A stretch of DNA of 8,153 nt from Clostridia bacterium. Its GTDB lineage: Bacteria > Bacillota > Clostridia > UMGS1883. Position 1 is the stretch's first letter. Each line of letters begins with the position of its first letter. The position numbers and the translations under genes were made by a program. Of this stretch, positions 1-8,081 are shown piece after piece. Below the pieces are notes generated by a model. That model was given only the letters and a program-made list of their open reading frames with translations. It was not told the DNA's origin and did not search any database. Where the stretch lies: NCBI GenBank assembly GCA_021202495.1, contig JAJQCX010000019.1:1-8153 (forward strand), in the 5' to 3' direction.

Positions 1-487
1 CGGAAGGAAAAATAACTGCTAATTTATCGTGCTTATGCTCGTCGGCAAACCCGCCGGAGGCGGAGGGGCTGCAGTCGGTATAGGGAAGATAGGGCTTGAT
101 GTCGTAGATTGGGGTGTTGTCCAAAATGTCGGCGCCGGAGACGATAAGAGACGGGATGTCATTTTCATATTGTACCGCTTCAAGCTTGACGCATGAGAGG
201 GCGATTGAATTTGGGCGAAAGGGGGAGCGGGTGGCGAAAACGCCGCGCTTTTCCTTGCCGCCGAGGCGGGGAGGATAGACGGTGGGGGAAATGTTCTCAC
301 GGTGAGAGAGCGAAAAATCCCACAAAAGCCAAAGGTGGGAAAATTCTCCAATACCCAAAATAAAATCGGGGTTTTGAAATTGAGGCTCAAAGACTATCTT
401 GGCAGTGAGTGACGGCACAAGTCCGCTTTGGCGCGGTATGCCGAATTTGGAGGAAAAATCGGTATGTATTCTGGCGATTGTTATCAT
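1..487 (-). CDS. trmO: tRNA (N6-threonylcarbamoyladenosine37-N6)-methyltransferase TrmO/TsaA, 3'-truncated by window edge
   Basis: TrmO uses S-adenosylmethionine to methylate N6 of the t6A37 base in threonine tRNAs next to the anticodon, a cytoplasmic decoding-accuracy modification. The minus-strand frame from ATG at 487 stays open to base 1, giving 162 residues of a family usually about 150-240 long. Visible family blocks in order are IPRQSG (17-22), FSHLWLLW (49-56), PPRLGG (72-77), GVFATRSPFRPN (82-93), GADILD (118-123) and DIKPYLPY (129-136). These are the signature blocks of the UPF0066/YaeB fold. The start is supported by GGAG at 499-502 (11-base spacing) and a near-consensus promoter just upstream. 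The C-terminal part is outside the window, so completeness cannot be judged. The gene is divergent from mtnN, which degrades the SAH that TrmO releases; any functional meaning of that pairing is inference. Identification is confident from the motifs. Confidence 0.93.
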   Translation of the reverse strand, partial: MITIARIHTDFSSKFGIPRQSGLVPSLTAKIVFEPQFQNPDFILGIGEFSHLWLLWDFSLSHRENISPTVYPPRLGGKEKRGVFATRSPFRPNSIALSCVKLEAVQYENDIPSLIVSGADILDNTPIYDIKPYLPYTDCSPSASGGFADEHKHDKLAVIFPS

Positions 488-508
488 AATAAATCACGCT
501 CCGAAAAT

Positions 509-537
509 ATTTTAAGGCGTAAAACGGAATTTGTCAA
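509..537 (-). promoter_or_regulatory. Sigma-A-type promoter for trmO
   Basis: On the minus strand TTGACA (532-537) is followed after exactly 17 bases by TAAAAT (509-514). Transcription would start near 502-503, so the leader would be only about 15 bases and begin at or just upstream of the GGAG ribosome binding site. The match to consensus is seen directly; activity is inferred. Confidence 0.75.
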
Positions 538-573
538 TATTGTTATCGGGCGGGATTTTTTGCGGCGAAAGGC

Positions 574-602
574 TTGAAACGAGGGGCTAAATGTGCTATT
601 AT
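574..602 (+). promoter_or_regulatory. Extended -10 promoter for mtnN-ade
   Basis: TTGAAA (574-579), a 17-base spacer, then TATTAT (597-602). TGC immediately precedes the -10 (594-596), forming an extended -10 element. The start would be near 608-609, leaving a leader of about 34 bases before the ATG at 643. The -35 box lies 36 bases from the oppositely facing -35 box of trmO. I saw no riboswitch-like structure or clear operator palindrome in the leader or in the 155-base intergenic region (488-642). Confidence 0.72.
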
Positions 603-628
603 CAGTACAGAATACAATTAAATGAATT

Positions 629-632
629 GGAG
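629..632 (+). promoter_or_regulatory. Ribosome binding site that decides the mtnN start
   Basis: GGAG sits 10 bases before the ATG at 643. An in-frame ATG at 622 has no purine-rich Shine-Dalgarno sequence ahead of it and would place this GGAG inside the gene. The 643 start also gives the standard family N-terminus (MIGIIGAM). Confidence 0.75.
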
Positions 633-642
633 TTTGGAATGT

Positions 643-1326
643 ATGATTGGGATAATCGGCGCGATGAAAATTGAGATTGAGAGAATAAACGACGCGATGG
701 AAAACGTGGAAAAAAGCCTTATCAGCGGGATAGTTTTCACTAAGGGAACGCTTTACGGCAAAGAAGTTGTGACGGCTGTGTGTGGGGTGGGAAAGGTCTT
801 TGCGGCGGTCTGCGCGGAGGCGATGATACTAAAATTTAAGCCCGAAATAATCATAAATACGGGCGTTGCGGGGACGCTGACGGATGAGCTTTCGATTGGG
901 GACGTGGCGGTGGCTACCGGGGTTTTGCAGCATGACATGGATACTTCTCCCTTGGGCGATCCGGTGGGGCTGATTTCGGGCATAAATATGGTAGAAATAC
1001 CATCTGATGCGGAATTGGGCGGGAAAATCGCAAAATGCGTGGAAAAGCTCGGAGTTAAGGTAAAAATGGGCGCTGTGGCGTCGGGCGATCAATTTATCAA
1101 TAACGAGGAAAAGAAGGCTTGGATAAGGGATAATTTCGGCGCGATAGCCTGCGAAATGGAAGGCGCGGCGATTGGGCAGACGGCGTTTGTAAACAGCGTG
1201 AAATTTGCTGTGATAAGGGCAATTTCGGACGGTGATGGGGGAGAAATGGATTACAATACATTTTTGAAAAAGTCCGCTGAAACAGCAGCCGAGGCGGTAA
1301 AAGGGCTTGTGAAAGGGGAAATCTGA
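643..1326 (+). CDS. mtnN: 5'-methylthioadenosine/S-adenosylhomocysteine nucleosidase
   Basis: This cytoplasmic enzyme hydrolyses the N-glycosidic bond of methylthioadenosine and S-adenosylhomocysteine to adenine plus methylthioribose or S-ribosylhomocysteine; family members also act on 5'-deoxyadenosine. With the start at 643 the protein has 227 residues, close to the usual ~230. Family features are MIGIIGAM (1-8), GVGKVFAA (48-55), INTGVAG (71-77), SGDQFI (147-152), EMEGAA (171-176) and RAISD (192-196). The catalytic residues known from the E. coli enzyme (Glu12, Glu174, Asp197) correspond to Glu11, Glu173 and Asp196, so it should be active. It heads a two-gene unit: its stop is 2 bases before the ade start. 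SAH cleavage feeds the activated methyl cycle and can start AI-2 formation, but no luxS is present here. Futalosine hydrolase is a related alternative; the MEGAA and SD blocks and the ade partner favour MTA/SAH nucleosidase. Confidence 0.94.
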   Translation: MIGIIGAMKIEIERINDAMENVEKSLISGIVFTKGTLYGKEVVTAVCGVGKVFAAVCAEAMILKFKPEIIINTGVAGTLTDELSIGDVAVATGVLQHDMDTSPLGDPVGLISGINMVEIPSDAELGGKIAKCVEKLGVKVKMGAVASGDQFINNEEKKAWIRDNFGAIACEMEGAAIGQTAFVNSVKFAVIRAISDGDGGEMDYNTFLKKSAETAAEAVKGLVKGEI

Positions 1327-1328
1327 AA

Positions 1329-2984
1329 GTGGATAATTACGCGAGGATAAAAGCGGCAAAAAGTGAGAAAAAAGCGGATTTGGTGATAAAAAATGCGAAA
1401 ATCTGCGATTTGGCGTGCCATGAGATTTATGAGGGCGACGTTGCGGTGGCGGACGGTGTGATAGTCGGCTGCGGAAGCTATGAGGGTGAAGTGGAGATTG
1501 ACGCGGAGGGCGGATATGTGATGCCGTCCTTTGTGGAAAGTCATGTTCACATCGAGTCGTCGATGCTGACGCCTGCGGAATTTGCAAAGCTTGAAGCGGC
1601 ATGGGGCGTGACGGAGGTTATCGCCGACCCGCATGAGATTGCGAACGTTGCGGGGGAGGACGGGCTGGAATTTATGATAAACTCCGCGCAAGGCGTACCG
1701 ATTGACATACACTTTATGCTGCCGAGCTGTGTGCCGGCGACGGAATTTGACGACGCGGGCGCGGTGATTGGCGCGGGGAAAACGGCGGAACTCATGAAAA
1801 AGTACGACTTTTTCGGAGTGGGGGAAATGATGAATTATGTCGGGCTTTTGAATTTGGTGCCCGACGTTGTGGAAAAGGTGACGACCGAAAGATGCGTCGA
1901 CGGGCATGCGCCGCTATTGAGCGGCAAGGAGCTCAACGCGTATGCCGCGGCGGGGATAAGAACGGATCACGAATGTACAAATGAAAAAGAGGCTTTGGAG
2001 AAAATTTCAAAGGGCATGTACGTTATGATGCGCGAGGGGACGCAGTCGAAAAACATTGAAGGGCTGTACAAGGCGGTGAATCCTTACACGTTAAGACGTT
2101 TTCTCTTTTGCACGGACGATAGGTATTTGGGCGACGTTATGCGGGAGGGCTCAATTTCAAACTGCGTGAAAAAGGCGGTTGGGCTTGGGATGGATTCGCT
2201 TGACGCGCTCATTATTGCGTGTCTCAATCCGTCGGAGTGCTATAATTTGGGCAGGCGCGGGCTCATTGCGCCGTCTTATAAGGCGGACATGATAATTTCG
2301 CGCGATTTGACGGCGGAGCACATAACGCACGTTTTTAAGGACGGAAAATTGATAGCGAAGGACGGAAAGGCGCTTTTTGAGACGAAAAATGCCGACGCGT
2401 CGAAGGTAAAAAACAGCGTACACATTGCGCCGGTTGCATCTTCCGATTTTGCGCTTGAGTATAAGAAAGGAATGCCGGTGATTGAGGTTTTCCCGAAATC
2501 GCTTTGGACAAAATGCTGCGAGACGCACGAGCGAGAGGAGCTGAACCTTTGCGCGGTTATCGAGCGGCACAAGGGCACGGGAAGAATGGGCAAATGCTTT
2601 ATAAAGGGGTTTGACTTAAAGGGCGGCGCGATTGCGCAGACGATAGGGCACGATTCGCACAACATAACAGTGCTGGGTGATGATACGGCTTCGATGGCGG
2701 CGGCGGTGAACGCGCTGGGTACGATGGGCGGCATGAGCGTGGCGAAGGGCGGAAGGGCGATTGCATATATGCCGCTTGAGATTGCGGGACTGATGAGCGA
2801 CAAGTGCGCGGAGGAGACGCTTTGCGAGCATGACAAAATAATTTCCGCGATGGGCACTCTTGAGGTGAACAGCGAAATCGATCCTTTTATGCTGCTGTCG
2901 TTTTTGTCGCTTTTGGTGATACCGTCGGTCAAGATAAGCGACAGGGGATTGTTCGATGTGGAGAAATGGCGGTTTTTTGACTGA
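1329..2984 (+). CDS. ade: Adenine deaminase (Ade/AdeC type)
   Basis: Hydrolyses adenine to hypoxanthine and ammonia in the cytoplasm, sending adenine into the hypoxanthine/guanine branch of purine salvage. It is a metal-dependent amidohydrolase of 551 residues, slightly short of the ~575-590 typical of this family but with both ends recognisable. Motifs are HVHIESS (72-78), ADPHEIANV (99-107), LPSCVPAT (131-138), GEMMN (165-169), DGHAPLL (191-197), TDHECT (212-217) and CTDDR (261-265). The C-terminal domain shows RHKGTGRMG (413-421), HDSHN (441-445), GLMS (487-490) and SDRGLFDV (537-544). His72, His74, His102, Glu166, His193, His214 and Asp264 are plausible metal or catalytic ligands by family analogy. 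The start is GTG at 1329, with a GGGG ribosome binding site at 1315-1318 inside the end of mtnN, 10 bases away. The 2-base gap to mtnN implies translational coupling. No convincing intrinsic terminator follows, so transcription may continue into the importer genes. Confidence 0.95.
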   Translation: MDNYARIKAAKSEKKADLVIKNAKICDLACHEIYEGDVAVADGVIVGCGSYEGEVEIDAEGGYVMPSFVESHVHIESSMLTPAEFAKLEAAWGVTEVIADPHEIANVAGEDGLEFMINSAQGVPIDIHFMLPSCVPATEFDDAGAVIGAGKTAELMKKYDFFGVGEMMNYVGLLNLVPDVVEKVTTERCVDGHAPLLSGKELNAYAAAGIRTDHECTNEKEALEKISKGMYVMMREGTQSKNIEGLYKAVNPYTLRRFLFCTDDRYLGDVMREGSISNCVKKAVGLGMDSLDALIIACLNPSECYNLGRRGLIAPSYKADMIISRDLTAEHITHVFKDGKLIAKDGKALFETKNADASKVKNSVHIAPVASSDFALEYKKGMPVIEVFPKSLWTKCCETHEREELNLCAVIERHKGTGRMGKCFIKGFDLKGGAIAQTIGHDSHNITVLGDDTASMAAAVNALGTMGGMSVAKGGRAIAYMPLEIAGLMSDKCAEETLCEHDKIISAMGTLEVNSEIDPFMLLSFLSLLVIPSVKISDRGLFDVEKWRFFD

Positions 2985-3004
2985 TTTGGAGCCTCGTTTT
3001 TGTG

Positions 3005-3027
3005 AAAATTAACGAAAATTTAATTTT
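3005..3027. repeat. AT-only inverted repeat upstream of the lipoprotein promoter
   Basis: AAAATTAA (3005-3012) and TTAATTTT (3020-3027) are perfect complements separated by 7 bases. The stem has no GC pairs, so it is unlikely to terminate ade transcription efficiently. It lies roughly 50-70 bases upstream of the predicted start of the importer transcript, where it could act as an AT-rich UP-like element. That role is inference; it may be incidental AT richness. Confidence 0.4.
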
Positions 3028-3041
3028 TATGTAACTTAGTA

Positions 3042-3070
3042 TTGATTTTTCGGGGTCGGTCTGATAGAAT
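3042..3070 (+). promoter_or_regulatory. Extended -10 promoter for the ABC importer operon
   Basis: TTGATT (3042-3047), a 17-base spacer, then TAGAAT (3065-3070), with TGA directly before the -10 (3062-3064) as an extended -10. The predicted start is near 3077, giving a leader of about 52 bases to the ATG at 3129. That leader is too short for a purine riboswitch and I see none of its conserved core. The 144-base gap after ade is the only long non-coding stretch between the enzyme pair and the transporter. Confidence 0.7.
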
Positions 3071-3085
3071 TATTATGTTGTTTTT

Positions 3086-3097
3086 GGGAGCAATCCC
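3086..3097 (+). other. Small GNRA-loop hairpin in the importer leader
   Basis: GGGA (3086-3089) and TCCC (3094-3097) enclose the loop GCAA, a GNRA-type tetraloop, about 9 bases from the predicted transcript start. A 5'-proximal hairpin of this kind can protect mRNA from decay. Only four base pairs form, so chance is a real alternative. Confidence 0.3.
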
Positions 3098-3115
3098 TGA
3101 ATTTAAAATGAAAGC

Positions 3116-3120
3116 GGAGG
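3116..3120 (+). promoter_or_regulatory. Ribosome binding site that decides the lipoprotein start
   Basis: GGAGG is 8 bases before ATG 3129. The open frame extends further upstream to a TTG at 3042, but that triplet is part of the -35 box. Only the 3129 start yields a normal signal peptide at the N-terminus. Confidence 0.85.
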
Positions 3121-3128
3121 AAAAGAAC

Positions 3129-4349
3129 ATGAAAAGATTTCTGGCAATTGTTCTGTCGTGCGTAATGGTATTTGCACTTGCGGCGTGCGGCGGTACGAAT
3201 GATGCTACGGTTTCAACGGATGCCGATGAAACGGAAGCAAGTCTCAAGATCGGCGTTATTCTCGTAGGCGACGAGAACGAGGGCTACACGGCGGCACACA
3301 TCGACGGTATCAACGCTGCGGCTGAAAAGCTTGGCATTGACGAGTCGCAGATTGTGTGGAAGTATTCGATCCCCGAGGATCAGAGCTGCTATGACGCGGC
3401 GATGGAGCTTGTTGACGCAGGCTGCACACTTGTTATCTCCAACAGCTACGGTCATCAGTCGTTCACTCAGATGGCGGCGGAAGAGGTGCCGGAGGTTCAG
3501 TTTGTTGCAATGACCGGCGACACGGCGGCGACGAGCGGACTTGCAAACTTCTCCAACGCGTTTACAAAGGCATATGAATCAAGATACGTTTCGGGCGTTG
3601 TTGCAGGCAAGAAGCTTGCGGAGCTCATCGAGGCGGGCGTTTTGACTGACGCTAACTATGATGCAGACGGCAACGTAAAGATAGGCTATGTCGGCGCATA
3701 TCCCTATGCAGAGGTTGTTTCGGGCTACACGGCGTTCTATCTTGGTGTAAAGAGCATTGTCGAAAACGTTGTTATGGACGTTACATACACGAACTCCTGG
3801 TTCGACATTACGGCTGAGGGCGAGGCTGCGAACTCTCTTGTTGCGGGCGGCTGCGTAATCATCGGTCAGCATGCAGACTCGACAGGCGCTCCGGCGGCTG
3901 TTCAGGCTCTCCTTGACGCTGGCACGGTTTGCTACAGCGTAGGCTACAATGTAGACATGCTTTCGGTTGCTCCGACGGCGGCTCTTACAAGCGCTACGAA
4001 CAACTGGGAAGTTTACTATGAATATGCGTTCTCGACAATGATGAACGGCGGCAACATCAAGACCGACTGGTCGGAAGGCTATGAGACGGACGCTGTTGCT
4101 GTAACGGCGCTCGGCGAGAGCTGTGCAGAAGGCACGGCGGAGGCTGTTGAAGAGGCTGAAGCGGCTATCAAGGCGGGCACGTTCCATGTATTTGACACGA
4201 CGACATTCACGGTCGGCGGCGAGACAATTGATACATATGAAATCGAGGGTCTCGGCGAGACGATAAGCGACGGATATTTCCACGAGTCGGAATTCCGTGC
4301 GGCTCCGTACTTTGACCTCAGAATCGACGGCATTACAGAACTTAACTAA
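3129..4349 (+). CDS. BMP-family ABC importer substrate-binding lipoprotein (NupN/PnrA/BmpA-like)
   Basis: Extracytoplasmic ligand-binding lipoprotein of a BMP-type importer; characterised relatives (PnrA/TmpC of Treponema, NupN of Bacillus) bind purine nucleosides. The 406-residue protein starts with Met-Lys-Arg, a hydrophobic stretch (4-19) and the lipobox LAAC with Cys20 as the lipidation site, then a Ser/Thr/Asp/Glu-rich linker to about 38. The periplasmic-binding-protein-like body follows: IGVILVGDENEGYT (41-54), SNSYGHQSF (104-112), GYVGAYPYAEV (187-197), HADSTG (249-254) and VGYNVDM (271-277). An Ala/Glu-rich helix (331-350) precedes TFHVFDTTTF (351-360). It lacks the D-x-G-x-N-D motif of many BMP proteins, so it belongs to a divergent subgroup and ligand transfer from PnrA is uncertain. 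Codon use differs from its neighbours: ATA is 2 of 22 Ile codons by hand count versus 11 of 24 in mtnN, suggesting high expression. Adjacent ATPase and permease genes place it in the importer. Confidence 0.9.
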   Translation: MKRFLAIVLSCVMVFALAACGGTNDATVSTDADETEASLKIGVILVGDENEGYTAAHIDGINAAAEKLGIDESQIVWKYSIPEDQSCYDAAMELVDAGCTLVISNSYGHQSFTQMAAEEVPEVQFVAMTGDTAATSGLANFSNAFTKAYESRYVSGVVAGKKLAELIEAGVLTDANYDADGNVKIGYVGAYPYAEVVSGYTAFYLGVKSIVENVVMDVTYTNSWFDITAEGEAANSLVAGGCVIIGQHADSTGAPAAVQALLDAGTVCYSVGYNVDMLSVAPTAALTSATNNWEVYYEYAFSTMMNGGNIKTDWSEGYETDAVAVTALGESCAEGTAEAVEEAEAAIKAGTFHVFDTTTFTVGGETIDTYEIEGLGETISDGYFHESEFRAAPYFDLRIDGITELN

Positions 4350-4363
4350 ATAATTGTTTCAAG

Positions 4364-4383
4364 GGAAGCCTTTTAAGGCTTTC
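4364..4383 (+). other. Hairpin after the lipoprotein gene
   Basis: The arms GGAAGCC (4364-4370) and GGCTTTC (4377-4383) form seven pairs including one G-U, with a six-base loop. No run of T follows, so it is not a canonical terminator. It lies 15 bases after the stop codon and could protect the 3' end of the lipoprotein mRNA. Its AAGCC arm could instead pair with the GGCTT at 4421-4425 in the next hairpin. Confidence 0.5.
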
Positions 4384-4402
4384 GGCGAAATTAAGCATGA
4401 AT

Positions 4403-4430
4403 AAAAGTCAGGGTATCCCTGGCTTTTGTT
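4403..4430 (+). terminator. Attenuator-like intrinsic terminator between lipoprotein and ATPase genes
   Basis: AAAAGTCAGGG (4403-4413) pairs with CCCTGGCTTTT (4417-4427) across a TAT loop, giving an 11-bp stem with one T-G wobble. The 3' arm runs straight into TTTTGTT. The U tract is interrupted and partly inside the stem, so termination is probably partial. It lies inside the operon, just before the ATPase ribosome binding site at 4438-4444. Partial termination here would give more binding protein than transporter complex, a common arrangement in ABC importers. Confidence 0.62.
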
Positions 4431-4451
4431 CCTTTACGGGGAGGCGGAAGG

Positions 4452-5985
<1,534 letters not shown>

Positions 5986-6005
<20 letters not shown>

Positions 6006-7089
6006 GGAACCTTTTGTGCGCATAACAAAGCGTGCGTCCATGCCCTTTTACAAGGCGTGGGCGATAAGGGCGGCGGCGATTTTACTGTCGCTTGTGGTGT
6101 GTGCGGTTGTCATTTATTTGATTGTCAAGATGAACCCTGTTGAGGTTTACGCGACGATGTTTAAAGGAGCGTTCGGAACAAAGAGAAAGATATGGTCGAC
6201 GGTGCGCGAAATTATGATGCTGCTTTGCATATCGGTGGGCTTGGCTCCGGCGTTTAAGATGAAGTTTTGGAACATCGGCGCGGAGGGGCAGGTTTTGGTC
6301 GGCGGCATTGTATCGAGCGCGTGCATGATTTACCTCGCGGATTTGCCGACGCCGCTGCTTCTCATTTTAATGCTTGTCGCGTCGATGGCGGCGGGCGCGC
6401 TGTGGGGGCTGCTGCCGGCAATCTTCAAGGCGTATTTTAACACGAATGAAACTCTTTTTACATTAATGATGAACTACATCGCGATACAGATCACATCGTT
6501 TTGCGTGGCGTTGTGGGAAAATCCCTACGGCTCGAACACGGTGGGAATAATAAACTCTTCGACACGTTCGGGGTGGTTTCCGAAAATAATGGGGCAGGAT
6601 TACATATTAAACGTTATCATCGTCATGGCGGCGACAATATTGATGTTCATCTATCTTGCGCGGAGCAAGCAGGGGTATGAGATTGCGGTTGTGGGAAACA
6701 GCGAAAACACGGCGAGATACGCGGGAATAAGCGTGAAAAATGTTATTATCCGCACGATGATTATTTCGGGCGCGGTGTGCGCGCTGGCGGGATTTGTGGA
6801 GGTTTCGGGTTCGAGCCACACAATTTCGACCTCGACCGCGGGCGGACGCGGCTTTACGGCGATAATCGTGGCGTGGCTTGCGAAGTTTAACACTTTTGTG
6901 ATGATATTGATTTCGCTGCTCCTTGTCTTTTTGGAAATGGGCGCAAAGGAGATTGCGTCGGTATATCATTTGAACGATTATGCCTCTCAGATGATAACGG
7001 GCATTATATTGTTCTTCATTTTGGGAAGCGAGTTCTTTATTCAATATAAGCTCGTGTTCCGCTCGGCGAAAGGGGAGGCGAAGAAATGA
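5986..7089 (+). CDS. ABC importer permease 1, BPD_transp_2 family (NupP-like)
   Basis: Inner-membrane subunit forming half of the translocation channel, 367 residues. Residues 1-25 are a basic cytoplasmic tail, followed by a first membrane segment at about 27-47 and several more hydrophobic segments through about 350. Family motifs are FWNIGAEGQ (94-102), NETLFTLMMNYIA (154-166), VVGNSENTARYAGI (235-248) and GRGFTAI (287-293), which match the longer permease of nucleoside BMP-type importers. The conserved segment around 235-248 is likely the cytoplasmic loop that contacts the ATPase, inferred from the family. ATG 5986 is preceded by GGAGG at 5972-5976 (9-base spacing) and lies 20 bases inside the ATPase gene. 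It overlaps the second permease by 4 bases. No signs of damage or foreign composition are visible. Confidence 0.94.
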
Positions 7090-8075
7090 GCATTGCGTCT
7101 TTGATTTCACTTATCCGCGCGGCGGTCGTTTTCGGCACGGTTATCATGTTCGGCGCCGTGGGCGAGGTTGTTGCGGAAAAATCCGGCAGTCTGAATTTGG
7201 GCGTTCCGGGCATTATGTACCTGGGCGGCATTGCGGGGTTGACGGGCGTTTTCTTCTACGAAAGAGCAGTTGAATCGCCAAACGCGGCACTCTGCGTAAT
7301 AATTGCGCTCATTTGCGCGGTTGCGGCGTCGATGCTGGGCGGGCTCATTTACAGCTTTCTGACGATAACGCTGAGAGCAAATCAGAACGTGACGGGTCTT
7401 ACGCTGACAATCTTCGGCTCGGGCGTGGCAAACTTTTTCGGTGGGTCATTAAATAAGCTCGCGGGTGGCGTGGGGCAGATTTCGGTTTCGGCGACAAGCA
7501 CGGCATTTCGTGCAACGCCGCCGGTATTATCCTCGCTCGGCGTTGTGGGAAACATATTTTTCTCATACGGTTTTTTGACGTATGCGGCGGTTATCATTGC
7601 TGTTCTGGCGCAAACGTATATCACGCGGACGCGCAGCGGACTGGCGCTGAGAGCGGTGGGCGAGAGCCCCGCGACGGCTGACGCGGCGGGAATAAACGTG
7701 ACGAAATATAAATACCTCGCGACGTGCATAGGCGCGGGCATTTCGGGCTTGGGCGGACTTTATTACGTTATGGACTACATAAAGGGCACTTGGGCGAACG
7801 ACGGGACGATTGAAACGCTCGGCTGGCTTGCGGTGGCGCTGGTTATTTTCGCGACGTGGAAGCCGAAGAATGTCATTTGGGGGTCGTACCTTTTCGGCGT
7901 GCTCTATTGGGGATATTTCTATATATCGGGATTGACAAGAAGCTCGCAGGAGTTATTTAAGATGCTGCCATATGTTGTGACGGTGCTTGTGCTGATAATA
8001 ATAAGCTTCAGAAAGAAGAAGGAAAATCAGCCGCCGGCGAGCTTGGGATTGGCGTATTTTAGGGAAGAGAGATAA
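7086..8075 (+). CDS. ABC importer permease 2, BPD_transp_2 family (NupQ-like)
   Basis: The shorter membrane subunit, 329 residues, expected to pair with the preceding permease as a heterodimeric channel. Visible motifs are VAEKSGSLNLGVPGIMYLGG (29-48), the counterpart of the family ERSGxINIGLEG block; RANQNVTGLTLTIFGSG (97-113); RTRSGLALRAVGESPATA (181-198) followed by DAAGINV, the likely ATPase-contact loop; and KPKNVIWGSYLFG (259-271) near the C-terminus. Hydrophobic segments are spread from about 10 to 307, and the tail (308-329) is polar and Lys/Glu-rich. Its ATG overlaps the stop of permease 1 in an ATGA (7086-7089), with GGAGG at 7074-7078, so translation is probably coupled. A terminator follows 6 bases after the stop, making this the last gene of the operon. 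Confidence 0.94.
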   Translation: MSIASLISLIRAAVVFGTVIMFGAVGEVVAEKSGSLNLGVPGIMYLGGIAGLTGVFFYERAVESPNAALCVIIALICAVAASMLGGLIYSFLTITLRANQNVTGLTLTIFGSGVANFFGGSLNKLAGGVGQISVSATSTAFRATPPVLSSLGVVGNIFFSYGFLTYAAVIIAVLAQTYITRTRSGLALRAVGESPATADAAGINVTKYKYLATCIGAGISGLGGLYYVMDYIKGTWANDGTIETLGWLAVALVIFATWKPKNVIWGSYLFGVLYWGYFYISGLTRSSQELFKMLPYVVTVLVLIIISFRKKKENQPPASLGLAYFREER

Positions 8076-8081
8076 GGGTGA

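Noticed and set aside
19..390. A 123-residue minus-strand reading frame rich in Pro and Ser
   Set aside because: It overlaps the true TrmO frame on the same strand; its sequence is low-complexity and has no family features, while the other frame carries the full TrmO motif series.
622..642. Upstream ATG for mtnN at 622
   Set aside because: It has no ribosome binding site and would add seven residues before the conserved MIGIIGAM start; GGAG at 629-632 fits the ATG at 643.
829..1907. Long minus-strand frames opposite mtnN and ade (257 and 218 residues)
   Set aside because: Their composition is that of antisense shadows, they have no recognisable domains, and the opposite strand is convincingly coding.
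2985..3030. Intrinsic terminator after ade
   Set aside because: The only inverted repeat is AT-only with a 7-base loop and lacks a GC-rich stem, so it does not meet the usual form.
3042..3128. TTG start at 3042 for the lipoprotein gene
   Set aside because: It would bury the signal peptide 29 residues inside the protein and overlaps the promoter; GGAGG fits ATG 3129.
3071..3128. Purine or preQ1 riboswitch in the importer leader
   Set aside because: The leader is only about 52 bases, no conserved core is visible, and only a 4-bp hairpin forms.
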